From the NCBI RefSeq assembly GCF_042237075.1, contig NZ_JBCGDC010000016.1, forward strand, positions 20,266 through 84,265: a stretch of 64,000 nt of DNA, given 5' to 3'. The notes beneath the pieces are model-generated. The model had not been told where the DNA came from, made no database searches, and saw nothing but the letters and a program-made list of their open reading frames with translations. This stretch comes from Polymorphospora lycopeni (GTDB taxonomy: Bacteria > Actinomycetota > Actinomycetes > Mycobacteriales > Micromonosporaceae). Of the stretch, positions 25,949 to 34,554 are shown piece after piece. The position numbers and the translations under genes were made by a program. Positions within the stretch are counted from its first letter, which is position 1. Each line of letters opens with the position of its first letter.

Positions 25949-26572
25949 TCAGCCGTCGAGGTGGGCGGGGTCGGTGAGCCGGTCGCGGGCGGCCGGGTCG
26001 CGGTGCACGGCGAGCGCCCAGAAGAGCAGGGCGATCCCCATCGCCCCGGCGTCCGGGGTGCCGAGCACCCGTTCGCCGACGTAGCTGGCGCGACCCATCC
26101 GGGCCCGCAGGTCGGCGGTGGCCCGGGCGTTGGCGAGTGCGGCGGTGGCGGTCGCGGTCCAGTCGACCGGCCCGGTCGCGTCGTTGAGGCCGTCGATGGT
26201 CGGGGCGAGGCAGTCGACCATGGTGCGGTCGCCGACCTTCGCCTCGCCGACCCGCTGGATGGCGGCGAGGCCACCGGCGAGGCCGGCGACGAGCGCGGCG
26301 TCCTCGTCGCCCCGCTTCGCCAGTTCGGCGGCGGTCTCGCGCAGCAGGAGCCCGATCAGGGGTCCGCTGGTGCCGCCGACCTCGTCGAGGAACCAGGTGG
26401 CGGCCACGTCGAACTCGGTGGCGAGGTCGGCGCCGGACGGCAGCCGGGACACCACGCCGCGCAGGCCGTCGCGGAGGTTGTCGCCGAAGTCGCCGTCGCC
26501 GGCGACCTGGTCGATCCGGGTCAGTTCGGCGTGGGCGGCCTCGGCCGCGTCGAGGTAGGTCTTCATCAGCAT
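25949..26572 (-). CDS. dhaL: Dihydroxyacetone kinase subunit L (DhaL)
   Basis: ATP- or ADP-binding subunit of 207 aa of the Dak family. The Mg-binding aspartate cluster appears as DQVAGDGDFGDN; the usual His of GDGDHG is Phe. Further family motifs are GGTSGPLIG and GRASYVGERVLGTPDAGA. ATG 26572 lies 8 nt after the dhaK stop; ATG 26566 is also possible. No DhaM phosphotransfer subunit is present, so either ATP is used directly or the partner lies elsewhere. Confidence 0.9.
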   Translation of the reverse strand: MLMKTYLDAAEAAHAELTRIDQVAGDGDFGDNLRDGLRGVVSRLPSGADLATEFDVAATWFLDEVGGTSGPLIGLLLRETAAELAKRGDEDAALVAGLAGGLAAIQRVGEAKVGDRTMVDCLAPTIDGLNDATGPVDWTATATAALANARATADLRARMGRASYVGERVLGTPDAGAMGIALLFWALAVHRDPAARDRLTDPAHLDG

Positions 26573-26580
26573 TGGCGGTC

Positions 26581-27573
26581 TCACTTCCTGAGGACGGCGG
26601 TCCACGCGGGCGCGTGCCACAGTCCGGCCCAGCCGTCGTCGAGCATGGTGACGGTGATCGAGAAGCCCTTCATGTCCAGCGCGGGCGACCAGGTGCCGAC
26701 GAGGCTGCCGGCGAGGCTGATGCCCCGGTCGGCGAGGTTCTCGGCGGTGCGCGCGAAGACGTTGTAGAGCTCGATGCCGGTGGTGCCGCCGAGGCCGTTG
26801 ACCAGGACGATCGCCGAGTCGCCGGCAGGGGTCCTGGCGAGTACGTCGGCGACCATCCGGTCGACGAGTTCCTCCAGCGGGGGTCGGGGGATGCTGCGCT
26901 GGGCGCGTTCGCCGTGGATGCCGACGCCGTACTCGATCTGTCCGGGGTCGAGGACGAAGCCGGGTTCGCCGGTGACGTGCGAGGTGTGGGCGACGGACGC
27001 GACGGCGACGCTGCGCGAGCGGGCGGTCACGGCGCGGCCGAGTTCGGTGAGGCCGTCGAGGTCGAGGCCCTGGTCGGCGGCGGCGCCGAGGATCTTCTCG
27101 ACGATCACGGTGGCGCCGGTGCCCCGGCGGCCGGTCGCGGTCTGCTCGCTCTCGGTGGCGACGTCGTCGTCGACGAGTACGCGTTCGACCCGGATGCCGT
27201 CGTGGCGCAGCCGCTCGGCGGCGATGCCGAAGTTGATCCGGTCGCCGGTGTAGTTCTTGACCACGTGCAGTACGCCGTCGGGTCCGGCGACCGCCCGGCT
27301 GGCCTCGTAGATCTGCCGGTTGTGCGGCGAGGCGAAGACCTTGCCCGGTACGGCGGCGTCGAGCATGCCGGCGCCGACGAGCCCGATGTGCATGGGTTCG
27401 TGGCCGGAGCCGCCGCCGGAGACGATCCCGACCCGGCGGCGCGGGTCGCGGTTGATCGCCTTGACGTACACCGGGTTCTGGTTGAGTTCGACGATGTCGG
27501 CGTGGTCGCGGGCGAATCCGAGCAGGGCCCGGTCGACGTAGTCGGCCCCGGACGAGAAGAAGGCTTCGGCCAT
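26581..27573 (-). CDS. dhaK: Dihydroxyacetone kinase subunit K (DhaK)
   Basis: Substrate-binding subunit of 330 aa. His220 in GVGIHGERAQR corresponds to the residue that binds the ketose covalently as a hemiaminal, and SGGGSGHEP (residues 52-60) is the family glycine loop. The substrate may be dihydroxyacetone or a related keto-sugar such as erythrulose, since DhaK homologues in sugar operons have varied targets. It lies 21 nt after the LacI gene and 8 nt before dhaL. Confidence 0.92.
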   Translation of the reverse strand: MAEAFFSSGADYVDRALLGFARDHADIVELNQNPVYVKAINRDPRRRVGIVSGGGSGHEPMHIGLVGAGMLDAAVPGKVFASPHNRQIYEASRAVAGPDGVLHVVKNYTGDRINFGIAAERLRHDGIRVERVLVDDDVATESEQTATGRRGTGATVIVEKILGAAADQGLDLDGLTELGRAVTARSRSVAVASVAHTSHVTGEPGFVLDPGQIEYGVGIHGERAQRSIPRPPLEELVDRMVADVLARTPAGDSAIVLVNGLGGTTGIELYNVFARTAENLADRGISLAGSLVGTWSPALDMKGFSITVTMLDDGWAGLWHAPAWTAVLRK

Positions 27574-27594
27574 GTCGTGGTCTCTCGATTCGGT

Positions 27595-28599
27595 TCAGCG
27601 GGTGCTGGGCGGGGCCAGTGACTCCCGCATGATCATCGTTGCCGGCAGTACGACGTCACCGAGGCCGCGTTCGCCGTCGAGCTGGCGCAGCAGCAGGTCG
27701 GCGGCGGCCCGGCCCATCTCGTACGCGGGCTGGTCGATCGCGCTGATCGGCGGGTCGACGAGCGGGAAGAGGTTCATGTCGTCGAAGGCCAGGATGCTGA
27801 TGTCGGTCGGGATGCGCAGTCTGGCCTCCCGGATCGCCTTGAGCGCGCCGACGGTGACGAGGTTGTTGAAGCAGAACACCGCGGTCGGTCGGGGGTCGAG
27901 TTCGAGCAGCTCGTTCATCGCCTTGTAGCCGCCGGCCTCGCCGAGGTGGCCGTGCCGGATGAGTTCGTCGGGCAGGGCGGTCCCGGCCGCCTTGTAGGCG
28001 AGCCGGAATCCGGAGAGCCGCTGGCAGGCGGTGTCGAAGTCGCGCGGCCCGGAGATCATCGCGATCCGGGTGTGCCCCATCTCGAAGAGCTGGCTGATCG
28101 CGCCGCGGGTCACCTTGCGGTTGTCGGTGCGTACGAGTGGCGCCTTGATGCCCCGGGGCCGCCGGTCGACGAGGACCAGCGGGCCCCGGGTGGCACCGAG
28201 TGCGGTGGTGAATCCCTCGTCGGTGCCGACCGTGGTGGCGGCGAGGCCGGCGAGGGTGCCGTCCTGGAACGAGGTGAGCAGGTGGCGCTCACGCTCCGGG
28301 TTGAGGTGTGAGCTGGCGATGACGCAGTGGTAGCGCGCCTCCGCGGCCCGGTCCTCCAGCCCCTGCGCGACCTGTGCGTAGAACGGGTTCGTGATGTCCG
28401 GTACGAACAGGCCGAGCAGGTTGGACCGGCCGCGGGACAGGGCGCGTGCCGCGGCGCTGGGGACGTAGTCCAGCCGGAGGGCGGCGGCCCTGACCTTGGC
28501 CTTGGTCGCCGCCGTCACCGAGGCTTCGTCCCGCAGTGCGCGCGTCACGGTCGCGGTCGACACGCCGGCCAGTTTGGCCACGTCCCGGATTCCTGCCAC
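27595..28599 (-). CDS. LacI-family transcriptional regulator
   Basis: Sugar-responsive repressor of 334 aa. The N-terminal LacI helix-turn-helix reads IRDVAKLAGVSTATVTRALRD, followed by the hinge ARALSRGRSN and a periplasmic-binding-like effector domain (LGLFVPDITNPFYAQVAQGLED). GTG 28599 is preceded by AAGGAG at 7 nt. It lies inside the operon it probably controls. Two 14-bp operator-like sites in the divergent promoter at 29595 and 29720 are its likely targets. Confidence 0.93.
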   Translation of the reverse strand: MAGIRDVAKLAGVSTATVTRALRDEASVTAATKAKVRAAALRLDYVPSAAARALSRGRSNLLGLFVPDITNPFYAQVAQGLEDRAAEARYHCVIASSHLNPERERHLLTSFQDGTLAGLAATTVGTDEGFTTALGATRGPLVLVDRRPRGIKAPLVRTDNRKVTRGAISQLFEMGHTRIAMISGPRDFDTACQRLSGFRLAYKAAGTALPDELIRHGHLGEAGGYKAMNELLELDPRPTAVFCFNNLVTVGALKAIREARLRIPTDISILAFDDMNLFPLVDPPISAIDQPAYEMGRAAADLLLRQLDGERGLGDVVLPATMIMRESLAPPSTR

Positions 28600-28667
28600 C
28601 AGACGACTCCTTGTTCCAGGCCGAGGGATGTCCACCAGAGGTACAGCCTTCGGCGTCGGTGAGTCAA

Positions 28668-29567
28668 TCACGCGGTGATCGCGCCGGCCTCCACGAGGGC
28701 GGCCCGGATCACCGCCTCCTCCTGCTCGCTGACCGGGGTGAGCGGGTGGGCGCCGAGCCCGCCGGTGCGGCCCTGGAGCTTCAGTGCGGTCTTGATGCGT
28801 ACGGTCATGTTGGAACCGTCGATCGCGCGCCACACCGGCAGCAGCTTGTTGTGGATCTCCAGGGCGGTCTTGTGGTCGCCCTTCTGGACGGCGTCCCACT
28901 GGTCGACGCAGAGCTGCGGCACGACGGTGAGGGTGGCGCTGATGGCCCCGCCGGCGCCGAGCAGGTAGGCCGGGTAGAGCAGGTCGTCGACGGCGGTGAA
29001 GACGACGCCCTCGGTGGGGGCGGCCTTGAGCAGGTCGGCGAGCTGGTGGATGTTGCCGCCGGACTGCTTGACGCCGACGACGCCGGGGATCTCCTGGATG
29101 GCCCGGTAGACGGTGGTCGCCGGGATCAGCGCGTACGGGATCACGTTGTAGATCAGGACCGGCAGGTCGGTGGCGTCGCAGATCCGCCGGTAGTAGTCGA
29201 GGGTGGTCTCCTCGTCCGGCTGGAAGAGGTAGTGCACGGGGGTGACCTGGAGGGCGTCGACGCCGACCTCCTTGAGCGCGAGCCCGTAGCGGATGACCTC
29301 GGCGGTCGAGTCGCGGATGATGCCGGCGATCACCGGTACGGCGCCCTTGACCTCCTCGACGGCGATCTTGGCGACGGTTACGGACTGTTCAAGAGAGAGC
29401 ATCTGTCCATCGCCGGTCGAGCCGGTGACGCACAGCCCGTGCACGCCCACCGCGAGGTGGAAGCGGATCTCCGCACGCAGGGCTTCGGTGTCGATGTTCT
29501 CCTCCGCGTCGAACGGAGTCACGAGCGGCGGAATGATCCCCGCGAACTCGGGTGCTGCTGAAGCCAT
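28668..29567 (-). CDS. DapA-family aldolase/dehydratase
   Basis: A class I aldolase-superfamily enzyme of 299 aa (dihydrodipicolinate synthase/N-acetylneuraminate lyase fold). The Schiff-base lysine is Lys167 in GVVGVKQSGG and the catalytic Tyr140 is in LIYNVIPYA. The substrate loop reads GSTGDG instead of GTTGE. In this context a sugar-acid role, such as a 5-keto-4-deoxyglucarate or 2-keto-3-deoxy-acid lyase/dehydratase feeding the semialdehyde dehydrogenase, fits better than lysine biosynthesis. ATG 29567 has GAGAGG about 7 nt upstream. Confidence 0.88.
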   Translation of the reverse strand: MASAAPEFAGIIPPLVTPFDAEENIDTEALRAEIRFHLAVGVHGLCVTGSTGDGQMLSLEQSVTVAKIAVEEVKGAVPVIAGIIRDSTAEVIRYGLALKEVGVDALQVTPVHYLFQPDEETTLDYYRRICDATDLPVLIYNVIPYALIPATTVYRAIQEIPGVVGVKQSGGNIHQLADLLKAAPTEGVVFTAVDDLLYPAYLLGAGGAISATLTVVPQLCVDQWDAVQKGDHKTALEIHNKLLPVWRAIDGSNMTVRIKTALKLQGRTGGLGAHPLTPVSEQEEAVIRAALVEAGAITA

Positions 29568-29594
29568 GTGACGACCTCTCTCGACAGGGCTCAA

Positions 29595-29608
29595 TGTTAC
29601 CGGTTACA
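29595..29608. promoter_or_regulatory. LacI-type operator 1
   Basis: TGTTACCGGTTACA is a 14-bp near-palindrome (12 of 14 positions symmetric), 28 nt upstream of the DapA-family gene. It resembles LacI/GalR-family sites with a central CG and is paired with a similar site at 29720. Confidence 0.75.
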
Positions 29609-29719
29609 ACTACGATCGAATATTTCGCATCACCTGGCGGATGTCAACCGTGGATTTGCGCTGCATGACAGGCTTGTTTCGAGCCTGCTCTTGACAGGTA
29701 CGCGACGGCCACGTGATCG

Positions 29720-29733
29720 TGTAACCGATAACA
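29720..29733. promoter_or_regulatory. LacI-type operator 2
   Basis: TGTAACCGATAACA is a near-palindrome of the same class as the site at 29595, 36 nt before the binding-protein start. Centre-to-centre distance is 125 bp. Two sites would let one repressor close both divergent promoters. Confidence 0.75.
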
Positions 29734-29769
29734 CAGACCACACACCGCACCGCTACCAGAGGACGAACC

Positions 29770-31140
29770 ATGATCCGCAACCACCCCAGAGCGAGGCTCG
29801 CAGTCACCGCCGCCGCGGTGGCCGGGACCGTCGCGCTGCTCGCCGCGTGCAGCCCGCCCGGCGCCGGAACGGGCAGTTCGGCCGGCCGCGCGGACGACGG
29901 CGGACCCATCAATCTGACCTTCTGGACCAACCTCACGGTGAGTACTCAGGCCGGGGCGATCCAGCAGCAGGCCGAGCAGTGCGCCACCCAGCAGCAGGAC
30001 GTCAGCGTGACGTTCGAGGCCGTCCCGTTCGACAGCATGTACCCGAAGATGGTGACCGCGTTCAAGGCGGGCAACGGCCCCGACGTCATGAACACCATCG
30101 AGGGTGGTGTCGCCGCCGCCGAGGCCGGCGGGTTCATCGTCCCCGTCGACGACGTCATCGACAGCCACGGCAAGGACGACTTCATCCCGTCCTTCCTGCA
30201 CGCGGTCGGCAAGGACGACCAGACCTGGGCGGTGCCGGACTGGGCCCTGCACCAGGAGGTCTGGTACCGCAAGGACCTCTTCCAGGCCAAGGGCATCGAG
30301 ATCCCGAAGTCGTGGCCCGAACTGCTGGCCGCCGCCAAGCAGCTCGACGACCCGGCGAACGGCGTACGCGGCTTCGCCGTACCGATGGGTTCGGCACTGG
30401 TCGCCCCGCAGACCTACTACCAGTTCCTGTACGCCAACGGCGTACACACCTTCGACCCGCGGACCGGCGAATACGCGCTCGACCGCGACCCGGCCAAGGC
30501 GATCGAGGCCACCCAGTTCATGCTCGACCTCTACAAGGCGGCGTCCCCGCCGGAGTCGCGCACCTGGTCGTGGAACGACTTCCGCACCGGATACGCGCAG
30601 GGCAAGCTCGCCATGGTGCTCGACTTCGGTGCCGTCGTCGGCCTGGCCGCCGAGCAGAACCCGAGCATGATCGACAACATGGGCGTCTTCCCGCTGCCCG
30701 GCCCGACCGCGGAAACCAAGCCGCAGGGCTCGATCGGCGGCGGCTACTTCTTCATGGTCGGCAAGAGCAACGAGCGGCGTGAGAAGGCCGCGAAGACGCT
30801 GGTCGAATGCATGATGCAGCCCGACCTGGCCGCCGCCCGCACCAACACCCGGCCGGTGTTCGCACTGCCGGCGACCAACAGCGCCGCGGAGTCCGCCACC
30901 TACACCGGCAACGAGACCGTGCGGCGTTTCGCCCCGGAGATCCAGACCATCCGGGAGAACATCCTGCCCGAGTGGTACCGCTACGGGATGGAGGCCGGTC
31001 TCAACCAGCTCGCCGGCCAGATCGAGGCGACCACGTTCGTCGGTGACCAGCTCCAGTCGGCCGCGGCCGGCAGCATCACCGCGGAGCAGGCCTTCAACAA
31101 CATCAACGCCGAGATGAAGCGTCTCGCCAAAGTCAGCTGA
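29770..31140 (+). CDS. Extracellular sugar-binding lipoprotein of an ABC importer
   Basis: Solute-binding protein of 456 aa, family 1 (MalE-like). The signal peptide ends in the lipobox LLAAC, about Cys27. The mature protein begins INLTFWTNLTVSTQAGAIQQ and contains FKAGNGPDVMNTIEGG and WNDFRTGYAQGKLAMVLDFG, usual for carbohydrate receptors. ATG 29770 follows AGAGGA by 6 nt. It is the first gene of the plus-strand importer operon. Which sugar or sugar acid it binds is not evident. Confidence 0.94.
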   Translation: MIRNHPRARLAVTAAAVAGTVALLAACSPPGAGTGSSAGRADDGGPINLTFWTNLTVSTQAGAIQQQAEQCATQQQDVSVTFEAVPFDSMYPKMVTAFKAGNGPDVMNTIEGGVAAAEAGGFIVPVDDVIDSHGKDDFIPSFLHAVGKDDQTWAVPDWALHQEVWYRKDLFQAKGIEIPKSWPELLAAAKQLDDPANGVRGFAVPMGSALVAPQTYYQFLYANGVHTFDPRTGEYALDRDPAKAIEATQFMLDLYKAASPPESRTWSWNDFRTGYAQGKLAMVLDFGAVVGLAAEQNPSMIDNMGVFPLPGPTAETKPQGSIGGGYFFMVGKSNERREKAAKTLVECMMQPDLAAARTNTRPVFALPATNSAAESATYTGNETVRRFAPEIQTIRENILPEWYRYGMEAGLNQLAGQIEATTFVGDQLQSAAAGSITAEQAFNNINAEMKRLAKVS

Positions 31141-31152
31141 TTGGTTCCCCTG

Positions 31153-32070
31153 ATGGCAATGACGCAACCTGCCTTCCTGTCCCGGACCCTGACCGGACGG
31201 CAGCAGCGCGCGGGCATGGCGTTCGCCGTGCCCGCGGCACTGCTCTTCGCGATAATCCTGGCGTACCCGATCTTCGAGAGTTTCCGTACGTCGCTGTTCT
31301 CCATCGACCTGCTGACCGGCGACGCCTCCTACGTGGGGCTGGACAACTACACGGCACTGGGCAGTGACCGCAACCTGCTGTCGACCATCGGCAACACCCT
31401 GCTGTGGACGGTGGTGTCACTGGCCGGCCAGCTCGTCCTGGGGCTGATCGCGGCGCTGCTCATCGACACCAACTGGCGCGGCATGCGCTGGATCCGGCAG
31501 CTCCTGCTGATCCCGTACGTCGTACCGGTCATCGCGACCGCCCTGGTCTGGCAGTGGATGCTCGACGGCCACTACGGAATCATCAGCAGCAACCTGCAAT
31601 CGTGGGGATTCCTGCCGGCCGGCGCCACCCCGCTCGGCCTGGAGGGAACGGCGCTGTTCACCGTCATCCTGGTGAACATCTGGCGGGGCTTCCCCTTCGC
31701 GATGCTCGTCTACTGGGCCCGGATGCAGAGCATCGACAAGGCACAGTACGAGGCGGCCCGGGTCGACGGCGCCGGTGCCTGGCGCGAGTTCGTCCACATC
31801 ACCCTGCCCAACCTGAAGTCGGCGACCATCGCGCTACTGGCCCTGCGCGGCATCTGGACGCTGATGTACTTCGAGCTGGTCTGGCTGCTCAGCCGCGGCG
31901 GGCCGGCCGGGTCGAGCGAGGTTCTCTCCACCTACATCTACAAAGTCGTGATGGGTGAGTTCCGGATCGGCTACGCCGCCGCCATCGCCTCGGCCGTCGG
32001 GCTCTTCCTCGCCGCGGTCGGCGTGGCCGGCTGGCTCGTGGTGCGGACCCGGGGAAGGCGGTCCAAGTGA
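31153..32070 (+). CDS. Sugar ABC transporter permease (MalF-like)
   Basis: Inner-membrane permease of 305 aa with six hydrophobic segments. The EAA loop reads EAARVDGAGAWREFVHITLPNL, contacting an ATPase. ATG 31153 is preferred over TTG 31141, 12 nt upstream. No ATPase gene follows, so it probably uses a shared MsiK-type ATPase encoded elsewhere, as is common in actinomycetes. Confidence 0.94.
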   Translation: MAMTQPAFLSRTLTGRQQRAGMAFAVPAALLFAIILAYPIFESFRTSLFSIDLLTGDASYVGLDNYTALGSDRNLLSTIGNTLLWTVVSLAGQLVLGLIAALLIDTNWRGMRWIRQLLLIPYVVPVIATALVWQWMLDGHYGIISSNLQSWGFLPAGATPLGLEGTALFTVILVNIWRGFPFAMLVYWARMQSIDKAQYEAARVDGAGAWREFVHITLPNLKSATIALLALRGIWTLMYFELVWLLSRGGPAGSSEVLSTYIYKVVMGEFRIGYAAAIASAVGLFLAAVGVAGWLVVRTRGRRSK

Positions 32071-32984
32071 GCGTGACAAGCGAAGCCAAGCGGCCCCCCA
32101 CGGCGCGGGCCGACGGCGGGCCGACCCGCACCCCGGCGAAGGCACCGCCGAAAACGTCGGGGAAGAAGGTCGCCGCGGTCATCGGCCGGATCGTCGCCCT
32201 GGCACTGATCGTGTTCTTCGCGGTCGGGCCGATCCTGTGGATGGCGCTGAGTTCGTTCCGGCCCGCCGACGAACTCTTCCAGTCCGACCCGTCGCTGATC
32301 CCGTCCCGGCTGACCGGTGACTGGTACCGGGAGGTCTTCGAGGGCAGCGAGGCGGTGCGCTGGTTCGTCAACAGCTTCATCGTCGCCGTCGTCACCACGC
32401 TCGTCTCGGTGACCGTCGGCACCACCGCCGGATACGCGGTCAGCCGCTTCGAGTTCCCCGGCCGCAAGGTGCTGCTCGCCTGCCTGAGCGTGTCGTACCT
32501 CTTCCCGGCGATCCTGCTGCTGGTGCCGCTCTACCTGGCACTGTCGGCGCTCGGGCTGGTCGGTGGCCTCTTCGGCATCATCATCGCCCACCTGACCATC
32601 ACCCTGCCGCTGACCACCTGGCTGATGAAGTCGTTCGTCGAGGCCGTACCGAAGGAACTGGAGGAAGCCGCCTGGGTCGACGGCCTCGGCTACTTCCGGT
32701 CCTTCCTCACGGTCACCCTGCCGCTGCTGCGGACCGGGCTGGCGACGACCGCCATGTTCTCGTTCATCCTCTCCTGGGACGAATACCTCTTCGCCAGTGT
32801 CATCGCACAGGGCCAGAACGTCACCGCACCGGTGGCGATGGCCGGTTTCGTCACCTCGTTCGACATCCGCTGGGGCGCGATCATGGCCCTGAGCACCCTG
32901 GTAACCATCCCCGTCGTCGGGCTCTTCTTCGTGCTCCAGCGCTACTACGAAAAGGGTCTGACCGCGGGCAGCGTGAAAGGCTGA
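32067..32984 (+). CDS. Sugar ABC transporter permease (MalG-like)
   Basis: Second permease, 305 aa, with a long basic N-terminal tail before the first membrane helix. The EAA motif is EEAAWVDGLGYFRSFLTVTLP, and the protein ends ERYYEKGLTAGSVKG-like (QRYYEKGLTAGSVKG), which is characteristic of MalG subunits. GTG 32067 overlaps the preceding stop by 4 nt. Confidence 0.94.
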   Translation: MSVTSEAKRPPTARADGGPTRTPAKAPPKTSGKKVAAVIGRIVALALIVFFAVGPILWMALSSFRPADELFQSDPSLIPSRLTGDWYREVFEGSEAVRWFVNSFIVAVVTTLVSVTVGTTAGYAVSRFEFPGRKVLLACLSVSYLFPAILLLVPLYLALSALGLVGGLFGIIIAHLTITLPLTTWLMKSFVEAVPKELEEAAWVDGLGYFRSFLTVTLPLLRTGLATTAMFSFILSWDEYLFASVIAQGQNVTAPVAMAGFVTSFDIRWGAIMALSTLVTIPVVGLFFVLQRYYEKGLTAGSVKG

Positions 32985-32987
32985 CGC

Positions 32988-34373
32988 GTGTCGCGTACCG
33001 AAACCCCCGTACTCACCCCCCAGGTGCTCGTCGTCGGCGCCGGATCGGCCGGCACCGCCGCCGCGATCGCGGCGGCGGAGACCGGGGCCGACACCCTGCT
33101 GGTCGAGGCCAGCGGCCACGTCGGCGGTACGCTCGCCCGCCAGCTGCTGGAGCACAGCGCCGGCTTCCACGACGCCACCGGCAACCAGGTCACCGGCGGC
33201 GTCGGCCAGCGCATCGTCACCCTGCTCCAGGAGTACGGCGGATCGCCCGGCCACATCCCGGACGACGTGTCGTACACGGCGACCCGCACCCCGGTCAACC
33301 ACTCCGAACTCTCCATGTGCGAGGCCGTGCTGCTCCGCCGGGCCGGCGTGCGCCTGCTGCTCAACACCGTCGTCGTCGACGTGGAGACCGCCGCCGGGAC
33401 CGGCGGAAACGACGACGGCGGGACCGGCACCACGGTCACCGCCGTCGTCGCCGAGATCCCCGGGCGGGGGCGCACCATCATCCGCCCGGGGATCGTCGTG
33501 GACTGCTCCGGCGACGCGGTCGTCTTCGCCCTCGCCGGCGCGTCTTTCCAGACCGACCGGGCCGACGCGACCCAGCCCGGGTCGCTGCTGCTCAAGCTCG
33601 GCGGCGTCGACTACGAGCCGCTGCTGAAGTACGCCGCCGACAACCCCGACGACCTGCGGCCGGGCAGCCGGATCGGGGACGCCGTCGACGACCACGCCAA
33701 CCTGTGGGGATTCGGAAAGCTGCTGGCGAAGGGCCACACCGACGGCCGGCTGTCGTGGCGGCGTACCGAGATGCACCTGGCCGCCTGGCCGAGCCGCGGC
33801 GAGGCGGTGCTCAACCTGACCCGCACACCGGTCGAGCCCGGGTCGAGCAACGGCGACGCCTATCTCAAGCTCGCCCAGCAGGTCATGGAGACGGTGGCCT
33901 GGTTCCGCGAGTACGTGCCCGGCGGCCGGCTCGCCTACCTGGCCGAGGTCGCCGACCGGGTCGGGGTACGCGAGTCCCGCCGGATCACGGGCCTCGTCAC
34001 GCTCACCGAGGACGACGTGAAGCAGGGGCGCCGGTCGGCGCAGAGTGTCGGGCAGGGAGCCTTCCCGATCGACGTACACGACGCCAACGCGCCCGGCCTG
34101 TCGCACACCGACGGGCTGGCGTCCGCCTACGACATCCCGTACGGCATCCTCGTCGGCGCCGAACACGACAACCTGCTCGCCGCCGGCCGGTGTGTCTCCA
34201 GTACGCACGAGGCGAACGGCTCCGCCCGGATCACCGCCACCTGTTTCGCCACCGGTGAGGCGGCGGGTACGGCGGCGGCGCTGGCGGTGCGGAAGGGGGT
34301 CAGCCCGCGACTGCTGGACGTCGGGGAGTTGCAGGCCCGGCTGCGCCAGCGGGGCGTGATCGGCGCCCGCTGA
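32988..34373 (+). CDS. FAD-dependent oxidoreductase (FAD_oxidored family)
   Basis: Flavoprotein of 461 aa. The Rossmann motif VVGAGSAGTAAAIAAAETGAD is near residues 15-35, and the C-terminal FAD region reads DIPYGILVGAEHDNLLAAGRCVSSTHEANGSARI. Homologues often sit beside sugar ABC importers, but their substrates are poorly defined. GTG 32988 is 3 nt after the permease stop, so it belongs to the import operon and may carry out the first oxidation of the imported compound. Its last codons are the left copy of the 70-bp duplication. Confidence 0.87.
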   Translation: MSRTETPVLTPQVLVVGAGSAGTAAAIAAAETGADTLLVEASGHVGGTLARQLLEHSAGFHDATGNQVTGGVGQRIVTLLQEYGGSPGHIPDDVSYTATRTPVNHSELSMCEAVLLRRAGVRLLLNTVVVDVETAAGTGGNDDGGTGTTVTAVVAEIPGRGRTIIRPGIVVDCSGDAVVFALAGASFQTDRADATQPGSLLLKLGGVDYEPLLKYAADNPDDLRPGSRIGDAVDDHANLWGFGKLLAKGHTDGRLSWRRTEMHLAAWPSRGEAVLNLTRTPVEPGSSNGDAYLKLAQQVMETVAWFREYVPGGRLAYLAEVADRVGVRESRRITGLVTLTEDDVKQGRRSAQSVGQGAFPIDVHDANAPGLSHTDGLASAYDIPYGILVGAEHDNLLAAGRCVSSTHEANGSARITATCFATGEAAGTAAALAVRKGVSPRLLDVGELQARLRQRGVIGAR

Positions 34374-34477
34374 ATCAGGTCGTGGGGGGGGCCCGCACCC
34401 GGGGGGNGGACGTCGGGGAGTTGCAGGCCCGGCTGCGCCAGCGGGGCGTGATCGGCGCCCGCTGAATCAGGTCGTGG
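34316..34477 (+). repeat. 70-bp direct duplication with an N between copies (probable assembly artefact)
   Basis: Bases 34316-34385 (end of the FAD oxidoreductase gene, its stop and 12 nt downstream) are repeated exactly at 34408-34477. Between them lies a 22-nt run of G and C with an undetermined base at 34407. The spacer looks like a misread version of the GC hairpin that follows copy 2. A collapsed or mis-joined contig end is more likely than a true duplication. Confidence 0.8.
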
Positions 34478-34503
34478 CCCGCCCCGGAACCGGGGCGGGC
34501 CAC
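34474..34503. terminator. Perfect 30-nt hairpin terminator
   Basis: Arms GTGGCCCGCCCCGG and CCGGGGCGGGCCAC are perfectly complementary with only AA between them. It follows the importer/oxidoreductase operon and should terminate it. Its strength also explains the sequencing trouble just upstream. Confidence 0.85.
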
Positions 34504-34515
34504 GCTCACATCCGA

Positions 34516-34554
34516 GTTACTATCATCAGAGATAGTATCCTGAAAGATAGTAAC
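34516..34554. promoter_or_regulatory. AT-rich dyad operator/promoter before the ATPase gene
   Basis: GTTACTATC (34516-34524) and GATAGTAAC (34546-34554) form a perfect 9-bp inverted repeat, with a third copy-like GATAGTATC at 34531-34539 between them. The right arm ends at the base before GTG 34555. The stretch is strikingly AT-rich compared with the window, which suggests a binding site for a dedicated regulator or an imported promoter. Confidence 0.65.
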
